DNA of 19,423 bases from an uncultured Clostridium sp. (GCA_900555045.1 USJW01000096.1:1-19423); one strand, 5' to 3'. Shown: positions 7,460 to 15,007, numbered from the stretch's first letter. Notes: generated by a model not told the origin, from the sequence alone. Program-made: numbers and translations.

Positions 7460-7475
7460 ATTAGTATACCAATAA
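7457..7475. promoter_or_regulatory. Putative GntR/FadR-type operator over the uxuA transcription start
   Basis: The core TTAGTATACCAA (7461-7472) is an imperfect palindrome around GTATAC; seven of ten positions are symmetric in each flanking half. Operators of FadR-subfamily GntR regulators commonly centre on such a GTATAC or GTnnnAC core. The site begins two bases after the -10 box, where a bound repressor would block initiation. A FadR-type regulator is encoded directly downstream of uxuA, so autoregulation of both genes is the natural reading. Confidence 0.6.
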
Positions 7476-7527
7476 TGGGACGGCCGGTGCGGGAGGCATG
7501 GCGGCCGGGAGAAGGAGGATAAACGAG

Positions 7528-8598
7528 ATGGATATGACATTGCGGTGGTTTGGTGAAGGGGTGGACTCTGTGTCCTTGGAGCAGATCCGCCAGATTCCCG
7601 GGGTGAAGGGCGTGATCACGACCCTGTATGACATCCCTGCGGGGGAGGCGTGGCCGATGGAGCGCATACTCCAGATGAAGGAGCAGGTGGAGTCTAAAGG
7701 CTTAAAGGTGCTGGGGATCGAGAGCGTGAATATCCACGACGCGATCAAGGTGGGAACCCCGGAGCGGGAGCAGTATATCGCCAACTACATCACAACGCTG
7801 GAGCGCCTGGGGCAGGCGGACATCCACGTGGTCTGCTACAACTTCATGCCGGTGTTCGACTGGACGCGCTCCGACTTGGCCAAGGCGCGGCCGGACGGAT
7901 CCACGGTTCTCGCCTACGACCAGAAGGAGATCGACAAGATTGATCCGGAGCACATGTTTGAGTCCATGGGCGAGAAGTCCAACGGCTTTGAACTGCCCGG
8001 ATGGGAGCCGGAGCGCATGGCCCGCATAAAGGAGCTGTTTGAGATGTACAGGGATGTGACCGAGGATGTTCTGTTCGACAACCTGGTCTATTTCCTGAAG
8101 GCGATTCAACCGGTCTGCGAGAAGTACGACATCCGCATGGCGATTCACCCGGACGACCCCGCATGGCCGGTGTTCGGACTCTCCAGAATCATCACCGGGA
8201 AGGAGCGCCTGTTAAAGCTCATGAGGGCGGTGGACGCCCCCTTCAACGGCGTGACCCTGTGCACCGGTTCCCTGGGAAGCAACCCGGACAACGACATTCC
8301 GGACATCATCCGCTCCTTAAAGGGGCGTATCCACTTCGCCCATGTCCGCAACCTTCAGTACAACGCGCCCGGCGATTTCCAGGAGGCGGCGCACCTGTCC
8401 GCGGACGGAAGTATGGACATGTACGCGATCATGAAGGCGCTCTACGACATCGGTTTTGACGGGATCATGCGCCCGGACCACGGCAGGGCGATCTGGGGCG
8501 AGGTCTCCATGCCCGGCTATGGCCTGTATGACCGCGCGCTGGGAGCCTGCTATTTGAACGGCCTCTGGGAGGCGATCGTGAAGCAGAATCAGAACTGA
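7528..8598 (+). CDS. uxuA: D-mannonate dehydratase
   Basis: UxuA dehydrates D-mannonate to 2-keto-3-deoxy-D-gluconate in hexuronate (glucuronate) breakdown, in the cytoplasm with a divalent metal. The 356-residue length matches the clostridial/streptococcal form. Family segments are TLRWFG at the N-terminus, VVCYNFMPVFDWTRSDL (101-117), IHPDDPAWPVFGLSRI (206-221), LCTGSLGSN (244-252), HVRN (272-275) and RPDHGR (315-320). H207, C245, H272 and D317 are the positions I would match to the metal ligands. The start ATG 7528 is fixed by AAGGAGG at 7512-7518 and by the family's normal N-terminus; the longer frame from 7498 would begin before the ribosome binding site. It is followed by the GntR regulator gene. 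No uxaC, uxuB or kdgK lies in the window, so the rest of the pathway must be elsewhere. Confidence 0.95.
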   Translation: MDMTLRWFGEGVDSVSLEQIRQIPGVKGVITTLYDIPAGEAWPMERILQMKEQVESKGLKVLGIESVNIHDAIKVGTPEREQYIANYITTLERLGQADIHVVCYNFMPVFDWTRSDLAKARPDGSTVLAYDQKEIDKIDPEHMFESMGEKSNGFELPGWEPERMARIKELFEMYRDVTEDVLFDNLVYFLKAIQPVCEKYDIRMAIHPDDPAWPVFGLSRIITGKERLLKLMRAVDAPFNGVTLCTGSLGSNPDNDIPDIIRSLKGRIHFAHVRNLQYNAPGDFQEAAHLSADGSMDMYAIMKALYDIGFDGIMRPDHGRAIWGEVSMPGYGLYDRALGACYLNGLWEAIVKQNQN

Positions 8599-8636
8599 CT
8601 GCCAGAGGGTTGCAAAAAATGGAAGGAGGCCTGCGC

Positions 8637-9323
8637 ATGAAGATTGAGCCCAGGCGGACCGGTGAGACTGCGAAGGAGTACGCGTACCGGATTCTGAGGG
8701 ACAATATCGCCAGCCTGGAGCTGGAGCCCGGCAGCGCGATCAGTGATGTGGAGATCTCGCAGATGATCGGAATCAGCCGCACGCCGGTGCGGGAGGCCAT
8801 CATCAAGCTGAAGGAGGAGTCCGGCATCATTGAGATTTTTCCTCAGCGGGGGATGCGCGTCGCGCTGATCGACCCGGAGGTGGTGCAGGAGGTGCGCTTT
8901 CTGCGGGTGACCCTGGAGAAGGCGGTGGCGGAGCAGGCGTGCGAGCTGGCCCGCGAGGAGGACTTTGCGTGGTTCAGGGAAAATCTGGCGCTCCAGGAGT
9001 TCTATCTAAAGAGCAACCTGCCTGAGCGGATGATCGAGTTGGACGACGCCCTGCACCGGCGGCTGTTTGTGATCTGCCGCAAGGAGCTGATTTACCGCAT
9101 GAGCCAGGGGCTGGCCATCCATTTTGACCGGGTCCGCAGCCTGGAGGCCGTGGCCGCGTTTCACACCGCCAAGACGGTGGAGGACCACAAAAACCTGGTG
9201 CAGGCGATCAGAGACCGGGACAAGGAGCGGGCGAGGCAGGTCATGGAGACCCATCTGGACCAGTGGCTGGTGAACCAGCAGAAGCTTAAGGAGCGCTACC
9301 CTCAGTACTTTAAGGCGGATTAA
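8637..9323 (+). CDS. GntR-family regulator, FadR/FCD subfamily
   Basis: Transcription factor of 228 residues with an N-terminal winged helix (about 10-77; EYAYRILRDNIASLELEPG, then ISDVEISQMIGISRTPVREAI) and an all-helical FCD ligand-binding domain (about 83-215). FCD metal/ligand positions appear present: D136 and H140 in ELDDALH, H184 in VEDHK and H206 in METHL. Members of this group sense sugar acids and related carboxylates, so D-mannonate or a related uronate metabolite is a reasonable effector. The start is ATG 8637 because AAGGAGG (8623-8629) lies 7 nt upstream; the ATG at 8610 precedes that site. It is co-transcribed with uxuA, and the GTATAC-centred dyad at the uxuA promoter is its likely operator. 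Confidence 0.92.
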   Translation: MKIEPRRTGETAKEYAYRILRDNIASLELEPGSAISDVEISQMIGISRTPVREAIIKLKEESGIIEIFPQRGMRVALIDPEVVQEVRFLRVTLEKAVAEQACELAREEDFAWFRENLALQEFYLKSNLPERMIELDDALHRRLFVICRKELIYRMSQGLAIHFDRVRSLEAVAAFHTAKTVEDHKNLVQAIRDRDKERARQVMETHLDQWLVNQQKLKERYPQYFKAD

Positions 9324-9385
9324 AGCCGGAAAAAGCGGCATAACGCGCCGGAAGCGGGGACTTGAGATTAAAAAAAGCAGAGTAA

Positions 9386-9423
9386 AAGGGCCACCCGGCC
9401 TTGTAACAGCCGGGGCGGCCCTT
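9386..9423. terminator. Bidirectional terminator between gntR and mecA
   Basis: Strong hairpin: AAGGGCC (9386-9392) pairs with GGCCCTT (9417-9423), and after a small internal loop CCCGGC (9394-9399) pairs with GCCGGG (9409-9414). The genes on either side converge. On the minus strand the stem is followed by TTTT, and on the plus strand by AAATTT, so it probably serves mecA best but could end both transcripts. Confidence 0.75.
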
Positions 9424-9439
9424 AAATTTACAGTGGCAA

Positions 9440-10177
9440 TCAGATTTTCTGGAGATCCTGGAGCGCTTTCTGGTCGATAATCACCTCGTAGTGCTCCCTG
9501 AAGTAGGCCTCGCTGGTGTTCTCGTTGGACAGCTTCACCGCGTACTCGGCCAGGATATTGCAGCTTCTGGAGAACTCTAGGTCCCCGTTCCCGGAACACT
9601 TCATCACCAGGTAGTACTGGCGGGTGCCGGGCTTCTTGTACAACGTGTTAACGCCGTTGTAGAGTTTCCCGATGGCGTGGGCTGCCTCGCAGATCCGGTC
9701 CAGGTTGTCAAAACGGAAAATCCGAGTGGAATCGGCGTTCTTCGCGTTCCCGTCCCCGGTGAGTTCCCGGTTCTTTTCCAAATCGCTTCCGGACTGCTCG
9801 GAATTCTGATCCAGGTAATCCATATTTCCGGCGCCCTCTAAGAGCTGGCCCGCCAGCTGGGAGAGCAGGGATTCGGACTCCTCGTCGGACGCGGGGGAGA
9901 ACTTGGCAAACCGCGTATCTAACTCCTCCGGGTCTTCAATTTTTGTGATAACGAGCATAATGCTCTCGCTGGACAGCGGAATCGCCTCGACCATCAGCGG
10001 AATGTCGTCCGCCTCAAATCCAACCTCGTTGGAAGCTTTCTGAATCATCTCGCGGAACAGTTTTCTGGCTTTCTCGGTCCCGTAGGCCAGCTCGACCAGG
10101 TTCAAATTCCGCACACTTAAATCGAAGCTTGTGAGGGTGCAACGGATCTGATTCTCATTTATTCGTTCTATTTTCAT
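9440..10177 (-). CDS. mecA: Adaptor protein MecA
   Basis: MecA delivers substrates to the ClpC unfoldase for degradation by ClpCP and stimulates ClpC hexamer assembly; in Bacillus it controls ComK and other proteins. The 245-residue product starts with the near-diagnostic MKIERINENQIRCTLTSFDL. It has an N-terminal substrate-binding domain (1-85), an acidic, serine-rich variable linker (about 95-150) and a C-terminal ClpC-binding domain beginning around FRFDNLDRICEAAHAIGKLY. An AGGAAG ribosome binding site lies about 7 nt before ATG at 10177. It is a single-gene minus-strand unit with its own predicted promoter and a terminator at 9386-9423. Confidence 0.95.
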   Translation of the reverse strand: MKIERINENQIRCTLTSFDLSVRNLNLVELAYGTEKARKLFREMIQKASNEVGFEADDIPLMVEAIPLSSESIMLVITKIEDPEELDTRFAKFSPASDEESESLLSQLAGQLLEGAGNMDYLDQNSEQSGSDLEKNRELTGDGNAKNADSTRIFRFDNLDRICEAAHAIGKLYNGVNTLYKKPGTRQYYLVMKCSGNGDLEFSRSCNILAEYAVKLSNENTSEAYFREHYEVIIDQKALQDLQKI

Positions 10178-10247
10178 AGGATCACTTCCTGTTCTATATC
10201 AATCTCGGGTGCCATGGCACGATCACTAGTTAGACTCCCACACTCTA

Positions 10248-10277
10248 AATATACTACAGAACAGGGGGAAATATCAA
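10248..10277 (-). promoter_or_regulatory. Candidate mecA promoter
   Basis: On the minus strand TTGATA (10277-10272) and TATATT (10253-10248) are separated by 18 bp. Initiation near 10241 leaves a leader of about 64 nt before mecA. The surrounding 10178-10358 interval has no supported gene. Confidence 0.5.
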
Positions 10278-10391
10278 TTGAAATATTTGATTTTAATGAA
10301 AATTTAAGGGAAGGTTTTCGCGTTTTTTCAGCCGCCTGCAGGGATCAAAATCCAGGACATGGAGAATGTGACAACATATTACAAAATTATG

Positions 10392-10420
10392 TTGACATTA
10401 CCTGGGAATGGTGTTACGAT
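10392..10420 (+). promoter_or_regulatory. Candidate promoter of the kinase/ATPase cluster
   Basis: TTGACA at 10392-10397 is followed after 17 bp by TACGAT at 10415-10420. It lies inside the longest reading frame of the kinase gene (ATG 10359), so if it is real, translation must begin downstream, at ATG 10434 or GTG 10455. Confidence 0.5.
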
Positions 10421-10433
10421 AACCGAACAAGAG

Positions 10434-11945
10434 ATGGTATTTCCAGAAGGAGGGGTGAAGGCGGACACCGTTCTTTTTAACAAATACCGTCTGGATCATG
10501 TGATTGGGAGGGGCCGGACAGGAACCGTCTGGCTGGCTGTCCATCTGGGCCTGGAAGAATACCGGGCGATCAAGCAAATCCCGAAGAGCGCGGTGGATTA
10601 CGAAGCGTTCCGCAGGGAGGCGCTGGTTCTGAAAAGCCTGCGGCACCCTGCCGTTCCAATTATCTATGATCTGGAGGAAGACCAGAATTTCTTATACCTT
10701 ATTCAAGAGTATATCAAAGGAGAATCCTTGTATGCCCTGGTTAAGCGTCAGGGTATCATCCGGGAGCCGGAAGCGGTCCGTTACGGGATCCAAATCTGCG
10801 CTCTCATTGAATTCCTGCATCTCGCAGGAGAAACACCCATTCTATTTTTAGATCTACAACCTAAAAACCTGATTGTATGCGACGGCGTCGTCAAACTGAT
10901 CGACTTTGGACAGGCTGCGCCCTGCGGTGTGTGCCGGGATGGCGGTGTCCGATACGGGACCGTCGGCTGCGCTGCGCCGGAACAGTATACTTCTGACCAG
11001 CTACTGGATACCAGGACGGATATCTATGCCATTGGTGCTGTCCTCTCCTTTATGGTAAACGGTGAATTCGGTGCGGCAGGCCAGGCGGGGCCGGGCGTCT
11101 CGGCCGCGCTTACGGGCATTATCAGGAAATGTATGGAAACGGACAGGGATAAGCGATTTGACTCCGCCGGAGAACTGGAGCGGAGGCTGAGCGGCCTTTT
11201 GACCACCCAGAGGGGGGCACAAAAAAATGATATACAGGCAATGCCATCTCTTGTAATTGCCGTTGTCGGAAGCCGGGAGGGCGCCGGGGCAACGCATCTT
11301 GCCCTCGCTCTGTGCCGGTATCTGGGGCAGGACAGCGTGCGTGTGGTCTACGAGGAGCGCAATCAGTCGGGTCATATCCGGCGTCTGGCGGAGTATTTTG
11401 GAGCCCGCGGGGACAGCTGCGGCCTGTATCATGTTTCGGGTATGCACATCCGGCCGTGGTACGGCGAGGCGGTTTCTTTAAGTGTGCCCGAGGCAGAGGT
11501 TTATATCCGGGACTATGGGACTGAATGGGATGCGCTGGGAGCGGATTTTTTGGAGCTGCCCGGGGACTGCCGGACGGCCATTGTGGCGGTTGGCGGCGGA
11601 AGTGTCTGGGAGCGGCGCGACTGTGAGCGGATGCTTTGCCGGTTAAAGCCGGTGTGGACCTCTAAGAGCACAATGGCAAAGATTTTTTTGTCCCGCCATT
11701 TTGGCGGGGGTGTGCGCCGTTTCCGGCGCGAGGCAGGGGAACTGCCGGAGGGAATTAAGCTATTTTTGGAGCCGTTTTTCGGCGACCCCTTCTGGCCGGA
11801 TTCCCAGGCGACAGAGTTTTTAAGTGAATTGTGGGCCGTCCTCACCGGGGGACGGACGAAAAAGAGGGGCTGGTTTGGGCGATGCCGCATTGGAAGAGGG
11901 GCGCAGGGCGCCGACGAGGGAAAGGGCAGAGCCAGTGCAGGGTGA
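10434..11945 (+). CDS. Ser/Thr protein kinase fused to a CpaE/MinD-like P-loop domain
   Basis: The N-terminal half is a Hanks-type kinase. It has the glycine loop IGRGRTGTVWLA, the ATP lysine in YRAIKQ, a helix-C Glu in FRREALVL, the catalytic loop LFLDLQPKNL (Asp kept, the usual HR absent, Lys replaced by Gln), DFG in LIDFGQAA and APE in GCAAPEQY. These lie roughly at residues 24-182, with the kinase fold ending near 255. No transmembrane segment or PASTA repeats are visible, unlike PrkC. The C-terminal half (about 272-475) begins VIAVVGSREGAGATHLALAL, a P-loop of the MinD/CpaE type in which the usual lysine is Ala, and also has VYIRDYG. The next gene encodes a similar domain alone. The start is uncertain: 10359, 10434 and 10455 all lack a well-spaced SD, and I favour 10434 because of the promoter at 10392-10420. 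The target is unknown; related domains occur in Flp/Tad pilus loci, but no pilus genes are visible here. Confidence 0.78.
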   Translation: MVFPEGGVKADTVLFNKYRLDHVIGRGRTGTVWLAVHLGLEEYRAIKQIPKSAVDYEAFRREALVLKSLRHPAVPIIYDLEEDQNFLYLIQEYIKGESLYALVKRQGIIREPEAVRYGIQICALIEFLHLAGETPILFLDLQPKNLIVCDGVVKLIDFGQAAPCGVCRDGGVRYGTVGCAAPEQYTSDQLLDTRTDIYAIGAVLSFMVNGEFGAAGQAGPGVSAALTGIIRKCMETDRDKRFDSAGELERRLSGLLTTQRGAQKNDIQAMPSLVIAVVGSREGAGATHLALALCRYLGQDSVRVVYEERNQSGHIRRLAEYFGARGDSCGLYHVSGMHIRPWYGEAVSLSVPEAEVYIRDYGTEWDALGADFLELPGDCRTAIVAVGGGSVWERRDCERMLCRLKPVWTSKSTMAKIFLSRHFGGGVRRFRREAGELPEGIKLFLEPFFGDPFWPDSQATEFLSELWAVLTGGRTKKRGWFGRCRIGRGAQGADEGKGRASAG

Positions 11946-12508
11946 TTGGGGTCATCGGAGCCGGGAGAAAGACAGGGGTGACACACCTGTGTGTGCTGAT
12001 GGCAAATTATCTGACCAGCGCCAGACAGAGGAGAACGGCGGTGATTCAGTGGAACGGCCACGGGGATTTTGAGCGGATGGAGAAAATCTGTGTGGGGCGC
12101 GAGGCGGCCGCCGGAGAGAAGGAAGAAAACGTGTTTAAGGCGCTGGGAGTAGCTTACTACAAACAGGGCGAAGCCTGCGTGTTGGCAGGCTGCATGAACG
12201 GACCATATGACGATGTCATCATCGATTTTGGCGAGAGTACGCCAGAGGCGCAGGATGAGTGGCTTCACTGTCAGGTGAAGTTTGCCCTGGTGGCGCTGAG
12301 CGAATGGCAGCTTGAGGACACAGCCGGGATGATGGGGCAGTGGGGACATCGGAGCAAAGGCTGGACATATCTGACTGCGTTTGGCAGTGAGTGGACCAGG
12401 AGAGAAGTGGAGCGGCAGTGCGGTGTACCGGTGCTTCGGATTCCGTTTTCAGCGGATGCGTTTCAGGTTGACAGGAGTACGATGAGATGGTTCGAGGGGA
12501 TTTTGTAG
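11882..12508 (+). CDS. CpaE/MinD-like P-loop protein, degenerate Walker A
   Basis: A 208-residue protein with a basic N-terminus, then VIGVIGAGRKTGVTHLCVLM (21-40), matching the C-terminal domain of the upstream kinase (AVVGSREGAGATHLAL). The Walker A lysine position is Val, and the motif ends GVTH. A Walker-B-like strand YDDVIIDFGE lies at 109-118, followed by a strand FALVALSEWQ and a C-terminal VPVLRIPF (183-189). It probably adopts the SIMIBI/MinD fold, but ordinary ATP hydrolysis is doubtful. The start could be ATG 11882 (GAGGGG 12 nt upstream) or GTG 11942, which would make a GTGA overlap with the kinase stop; ATG 11831 is also open. The gene overlaps the kinase gene 3' end in another frame, so coupled translation is likely. 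The precise function is not known to me. Confidence 0.65.
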   Translation: MPHWKRGAGRRRGKGQSQCRVIGVIGAGRKTGVTHLCVLMANYLTSARQRRTAVIQWNGHGDFERMEKICVGREAAAGEKEENVFKALGVAYYKQGEACVLAGCMNGPYDDVIIDFGESTPEAQDEWLHCQVKFALVALSEWQLEDTAGMMGQWGHRSKGWTYLTAFGSEWTRREVERQCGVPVLRIPFSADAFQVDRSTMRWFEGIL

Positions 12509-12532
12509 CCGCAGGGCCCGGTCTGCGGGCAG

Positions 12533-12670
12533 ATGGGTGAGAAAGAGAATGGAAAAGCGGGCGGAGGCGCGGTGCGCCGGAAAGTAAAGGATAAATATGT
12601 CACGGTTTACCTCTTTGGAGAAGGCGCAGCCTGCTGCCCAAAGGCAGTTAGGAGGTATGGAAACAGATGA
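12533..12670 (+). CDS. Small ORF, 45 codons, coupled to next gene
   Basis: This short reading frame lies between the P-loop gene and the 98-residue gene. It encodes a Lys/Arg-rich start followed by DKYVTVYLFGEGAACCPKAV, with a Cys-Cys pair. Its TGA stop overlaps the next gene's ATG at 12667-12670 (ATGA), the arrangement typical of coupled operon genes. It is in the same frame as the preceding gene and follows its TAG stop by eight codons. No good ribosome binding site precedes ATG 12533; a GTG at 12572 with GGAGG four bases upstream is an alternative. I do not recognise a family. It may be a real small protein or a decayed extension of the upstream gene. Confidence 0.4.
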   Translation: MGEKENGKAGGGAVRRKVKDKYVTVYLFGEGAACCPKAVRRYGNR

Positions 12671-12963
12671 TAAAAAGCAGGGAGTACGCTGACCGGAAGG
12701 AACTGCAGAGAACATACCTGGACGGACTTCGGCGTTATAAAAAACGTGGAATTCCGATTATCATTGATGGGGAAGAATGTCCGGAGGCGGATTGGAGCCG
12801 GATATTTGAGATGGGCGAAGACGGGGGCTTTTATATGGGGGACTATGTGGGGGCGGAGCAGGGCTGCTTAAAGGAGATACGTTTCGACAAGGTGTATCTC
12901 TGCGACCCGCCGGAGAGCGCAAAGCCCCGGGAAGGGTGGAGGCGCGGCCGCCGGGCACACTGA
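12667..12963 (+). CDS. Uncharacterised 98-residue protein of the kinase/ATPase cluster
   Basis: I do not recognise a named family. The protein has a charged N-terminal helix (REYADRKELQRTYLDGLRRY), then a compact alpha/beta-looking segment with IPIIIDGEECPEADW, FEMGEDGGFYMGDYVG and IRFDKVYLCDPP, and a basic tail. There is no signal peptide or membrane helix. The ATG is preceded by AGGAGG (12650-12655) with an 11-nt gap, and it overlaps the stop of the 45-codon ORF by four bases. It is the last gene before a 300-bp gap and probably belongs to the same transcript as the kinase and P-loop genes, which suggests a role in the same process. Confidence 0.7.
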   Translation: MIKSREYADRKELQRTYLDGLRRYKKRGIPIIIDGEECPEADWSRIFEMGEDGGFYMGDYVGAEQGCLKEIRFDKVYLCDPPESAKPREGWRRGRRAH

Positions 12964-13278
12964 CCCTGACCGCAGCGGACCATGTCCGGCGGGCCCGGCA
13001 CAGGCAGAGTGCGGCGATACAGAGGAGTGGGGCCGTCTCAGCCTGAAATGCCTGTGGGCGGGAACGTTAGACATGGAGCGCGCGGGGAGATTTTTTTCAG
13101 CCCGGCGGGCGGCGTCCCACGTGCATGGGGACCCGAATTGTAAGTAAATAGTTAGTACTATTTGGAGATACTTATGCTATAATATTTACAGTGAGCGGAA
13201 TGGGGCATGCGACTGCGTTCGGATGCCTCATTTGCCAATGTGATTGCGATACCATTTACGATTCGGAGGACCCGCTGC
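12964..13278. other. Intergenic region before the GH18 gene
   Basis: No convincing gene lies here. A 53-codon frame from ATG 12981 has no ribosome binding site and a composition unlike coding sequence. The left part is GC-rich with minor stems and a T7 run near 13091-13097, which may end the upstream transcript weakly. The right part turns AT-rich and carries an inverted repeat (13146-13163) and an extended -10 promoter (13175-13183). The segment 13190-13278 is then the GH18 leader, in which an open frame from ATG 13207 runs into the gene but lacks a good ribosome binding site. Confidence 0.5.
13146..13183 (+). promoter_or_regulatory. GH18 gene promoter with inverted repeat
   Basis: TATAAT at 13178-13183 is preceded by TG at 13175-13176, forming an extended -10. 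There is no good -35 hexamer at the right distance. Instead, a perfect 7-bp inverted repeat with a 4-bp spacer, AAATAGT-TAGT-ACTATTT (13146-13163), covers that position, so an activator or repressor may bind there. Initiation would be near 13190. Confidence 0.6.
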
Positions 13279-14967
13279 ATGAGGGAAAAGAAGAGAGGTT
13301 ACGGCTGCGCTGTTACGGCGGTGATTGTGGGGCTTGTATTGCTGGTGGCAGGGGCACTGGCGGGCTGGTTTGTGTACGTGCGCTACATGCCGAGTAACGA
13401 GCTGGCGGATAAGAGCAAGCTGTTTGGGATTAAGAGCGGACAGGTTGCGGTGGTGCTCAACAACGAGCTCCAGGAGACGAAGGGAATTTACGAGGACGGT
13501 CAGGTTTATCTGCCGGTTTCGTGGGTGAATGAGCAGTTAAACCAGCGGTTTTACTGGGATGAGGGCGAGGCGCTTCTGGTGTACACGCTGCCGGATTCCA
13601 TCGTCTACGCGGACGCCAGCACTGTGGGGAACGCGGGACCGCTTCTGAAGGTGAAGGATAACATGGCGTACCTTTCCCTGGGGCTGGTGCAAAATTACAC
13701 GGATATCCGGGCGGAGTCCTTTGACACCAGCCAGATCAAGCGGGTGTACATTGACAATAACTGGGAGCCGGTCGAGCAGGCGGAAGTGAAAAAGGACGGC
13801 AAGGTGCGCGCGAAGGGCGGCGTGAAGAGCCCGGTGGTCACGGACGCGCTGAAGGGCGATGTGGTCACGGTGCTGGAAAAGATGGAAAAGTGGTCCAAGG
13901 TGCGCACGAAAGACGGCTACATGGGCTATATTGAGAACCGGAAGCTTAAGGATCTGGAGCCGGGGACGCCGGAGAGTAAATTCGTGGAGCCGGTGTACAC
14001 GAGCATCTCCATGGAGGAGCCGGTGGTTCTGGCGTTCCACCAGGTGTTCAACCGGGATGCCAACAGCAAGCTTAAGGAGCTCTTAGCTGCGTCCAAGGGC
14101 ATGAACGTGGTGGTGCCCACCTGGTTTGTGGTGACGGACGACAAGGGAAATTACGAATCCCTGGCCAGCAAGGACTATGTGGATCAGGCGCACGCCATGG
14201 GACTTAAGGTCTGGGCGATGCTCAACAACGTGAGCACGAAGGAGAGCGCGGCGGTCAACACGCGGGCGCTGATGGGCTCCACGTCCAACCGCAAGAAGCT
14301 GATCGCGGGCCTGATGGAGGAGGCGGACACCTACGGCTTTGACGGGATCAACCTGGATTTTGAGGGGCTAAAGAGTGAGGCCGGACCGCACTATGTGCAG
14401 TTTATCCGCGAGCTCTCCGTGGCCTGCCGAAAGAAGGGCCTGGTGCTGTCCGTGGACAACTACGTGCCGTCGGCGTACACGTCCTTCTACAACCGGAAGG
14501 AGCAGGGCGTCGTGGCCGACTATGTGATTATCATGGGCTACGACGAGCACTACGCGGGGGGAGAGGCCGGATCGGTGGCCTCGGCGACCTTTGTGGAGAA
14601 CGGGATCAAGGACACGCTGTCCCAGGTTCCAAAGGAAAAGGTGATCAACGGGGTGCCTTTTTACACGCGGGTATGGACCGTGCAGGGCGGCAAGACCACC
14701 TCGAAGACCTACGGAATCTCCGACGCCAAGAAATGGGTGGAGGAGAACCAGGTGGACCTGGTCTGGGACGACGCGGTCGGACAGTATGTGGGCGAGGTGA
14801 TCAACGCGGACGGCGAACAGTACATCTGGATGGAGGAGGAGCGGTCCATGGAGCTCAAAATGGACCTGATTAAAGAGTATGATCTGGCAGGGGTGGCCTG
14901 CTGGAAGCTGGGGCTGGAATCCCCGGAAATCTGGGATGTGGTGAGCCAGGTCGGAAAGACCAAGTGA
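13279..14967 (+). CDS. Membrane-anchored SH3/GH18 glycosidase, SleL/YaaH-like
   Basis: 562-residue envelope protein. A basic N-terminus is followed by one transmembrane helix (about 10-34), with the rest outside the membrane. Next come a copper-amine-oxidase-N-like strand region (about 52-150), an SH3-type domain (about 165-225, ending YMGYIENRKL) and a GH18 TIM barrel (about 247-555). The GH18 active-site strand reads FDGINLDFE (354-362), which keeps the catalytic Glu362. The Asn in place of an Asp is the form seen in SleL/YaaH-type spore cortex N-acetylglucosaminidases. It probably cleaves peptidoglycan glycan strands during sporulation, germination or wall turnover. The start ATG 13279 follows GGAGG (13265-13269) by 9 nt; the longer frame from 13207 would add 24 residues before the anchor. 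A metallophosphoesterase gene follows after 40 bp. Confidence 0.87.
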   Translation: MREKKRGYGCAVTAVIVGLVLLVAGALAGWFVYVRYMPSNELADKSKLFGIKSGQVAVVLNNELQETKGIYEDGQVYLPVSWVNEQLNQRFYWDEGEALLVYTLPDSIVYADASTVGNAGPLLKVKDNMAYLSLGLVQNYTDIRAESFDTSQIKRVYIDNNWEPVEQAEVKKDGKVRAKGGVKSPVVTDALKGDVVTVLEKMEKWSKVRTKDGYMGYIENRKLKDLEPGTPESKFVEPVYTSISMEEPVVLAFHQVFNRDANSKLKELLAASKGMNVVVPTWFVVTDDKGNYESLASKDYVDQAHAMGLKVWAMLNNVSTKESAAVNTRALMGSTSNRKKLIAGLMEEADTYGFDGINLDFEGLKSEAGPHYVQFIRELSVACRKKGLVLSVDNYVPSAYTSFYNRKEQGVVADYVIIMGYDEHYAGGEAGSVASATFVENGIKDTLSQVPKEKVINGVPFYTRVWTVQGGKTTSKTYGISDAKKWVEENQVDLVWDDAVGQYVGEVINADGEQYIWMEEERSMELKMDLIKEYDLAGVACWKLGLESPEIWDVVSQVGKTK

Positions 14968-15007
14968 GTGTTTTAAATTTAGAAGAAATGGGACTGAGGT
15001 AAGTATG

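Noticed and set aside
10214..10480. Plus-strand 88-codon frame before the kinase gene
   Set aside because: No ribosome binding site or homology signal; it runs through the predicted mecA promoter and the kinase gene's promoter.
12981..13142. 53-codon frame after the 98-residue gene
   Set aside because: No ribosome binding site; glycine/proline/arginine-rich composition without protein-like pattern.
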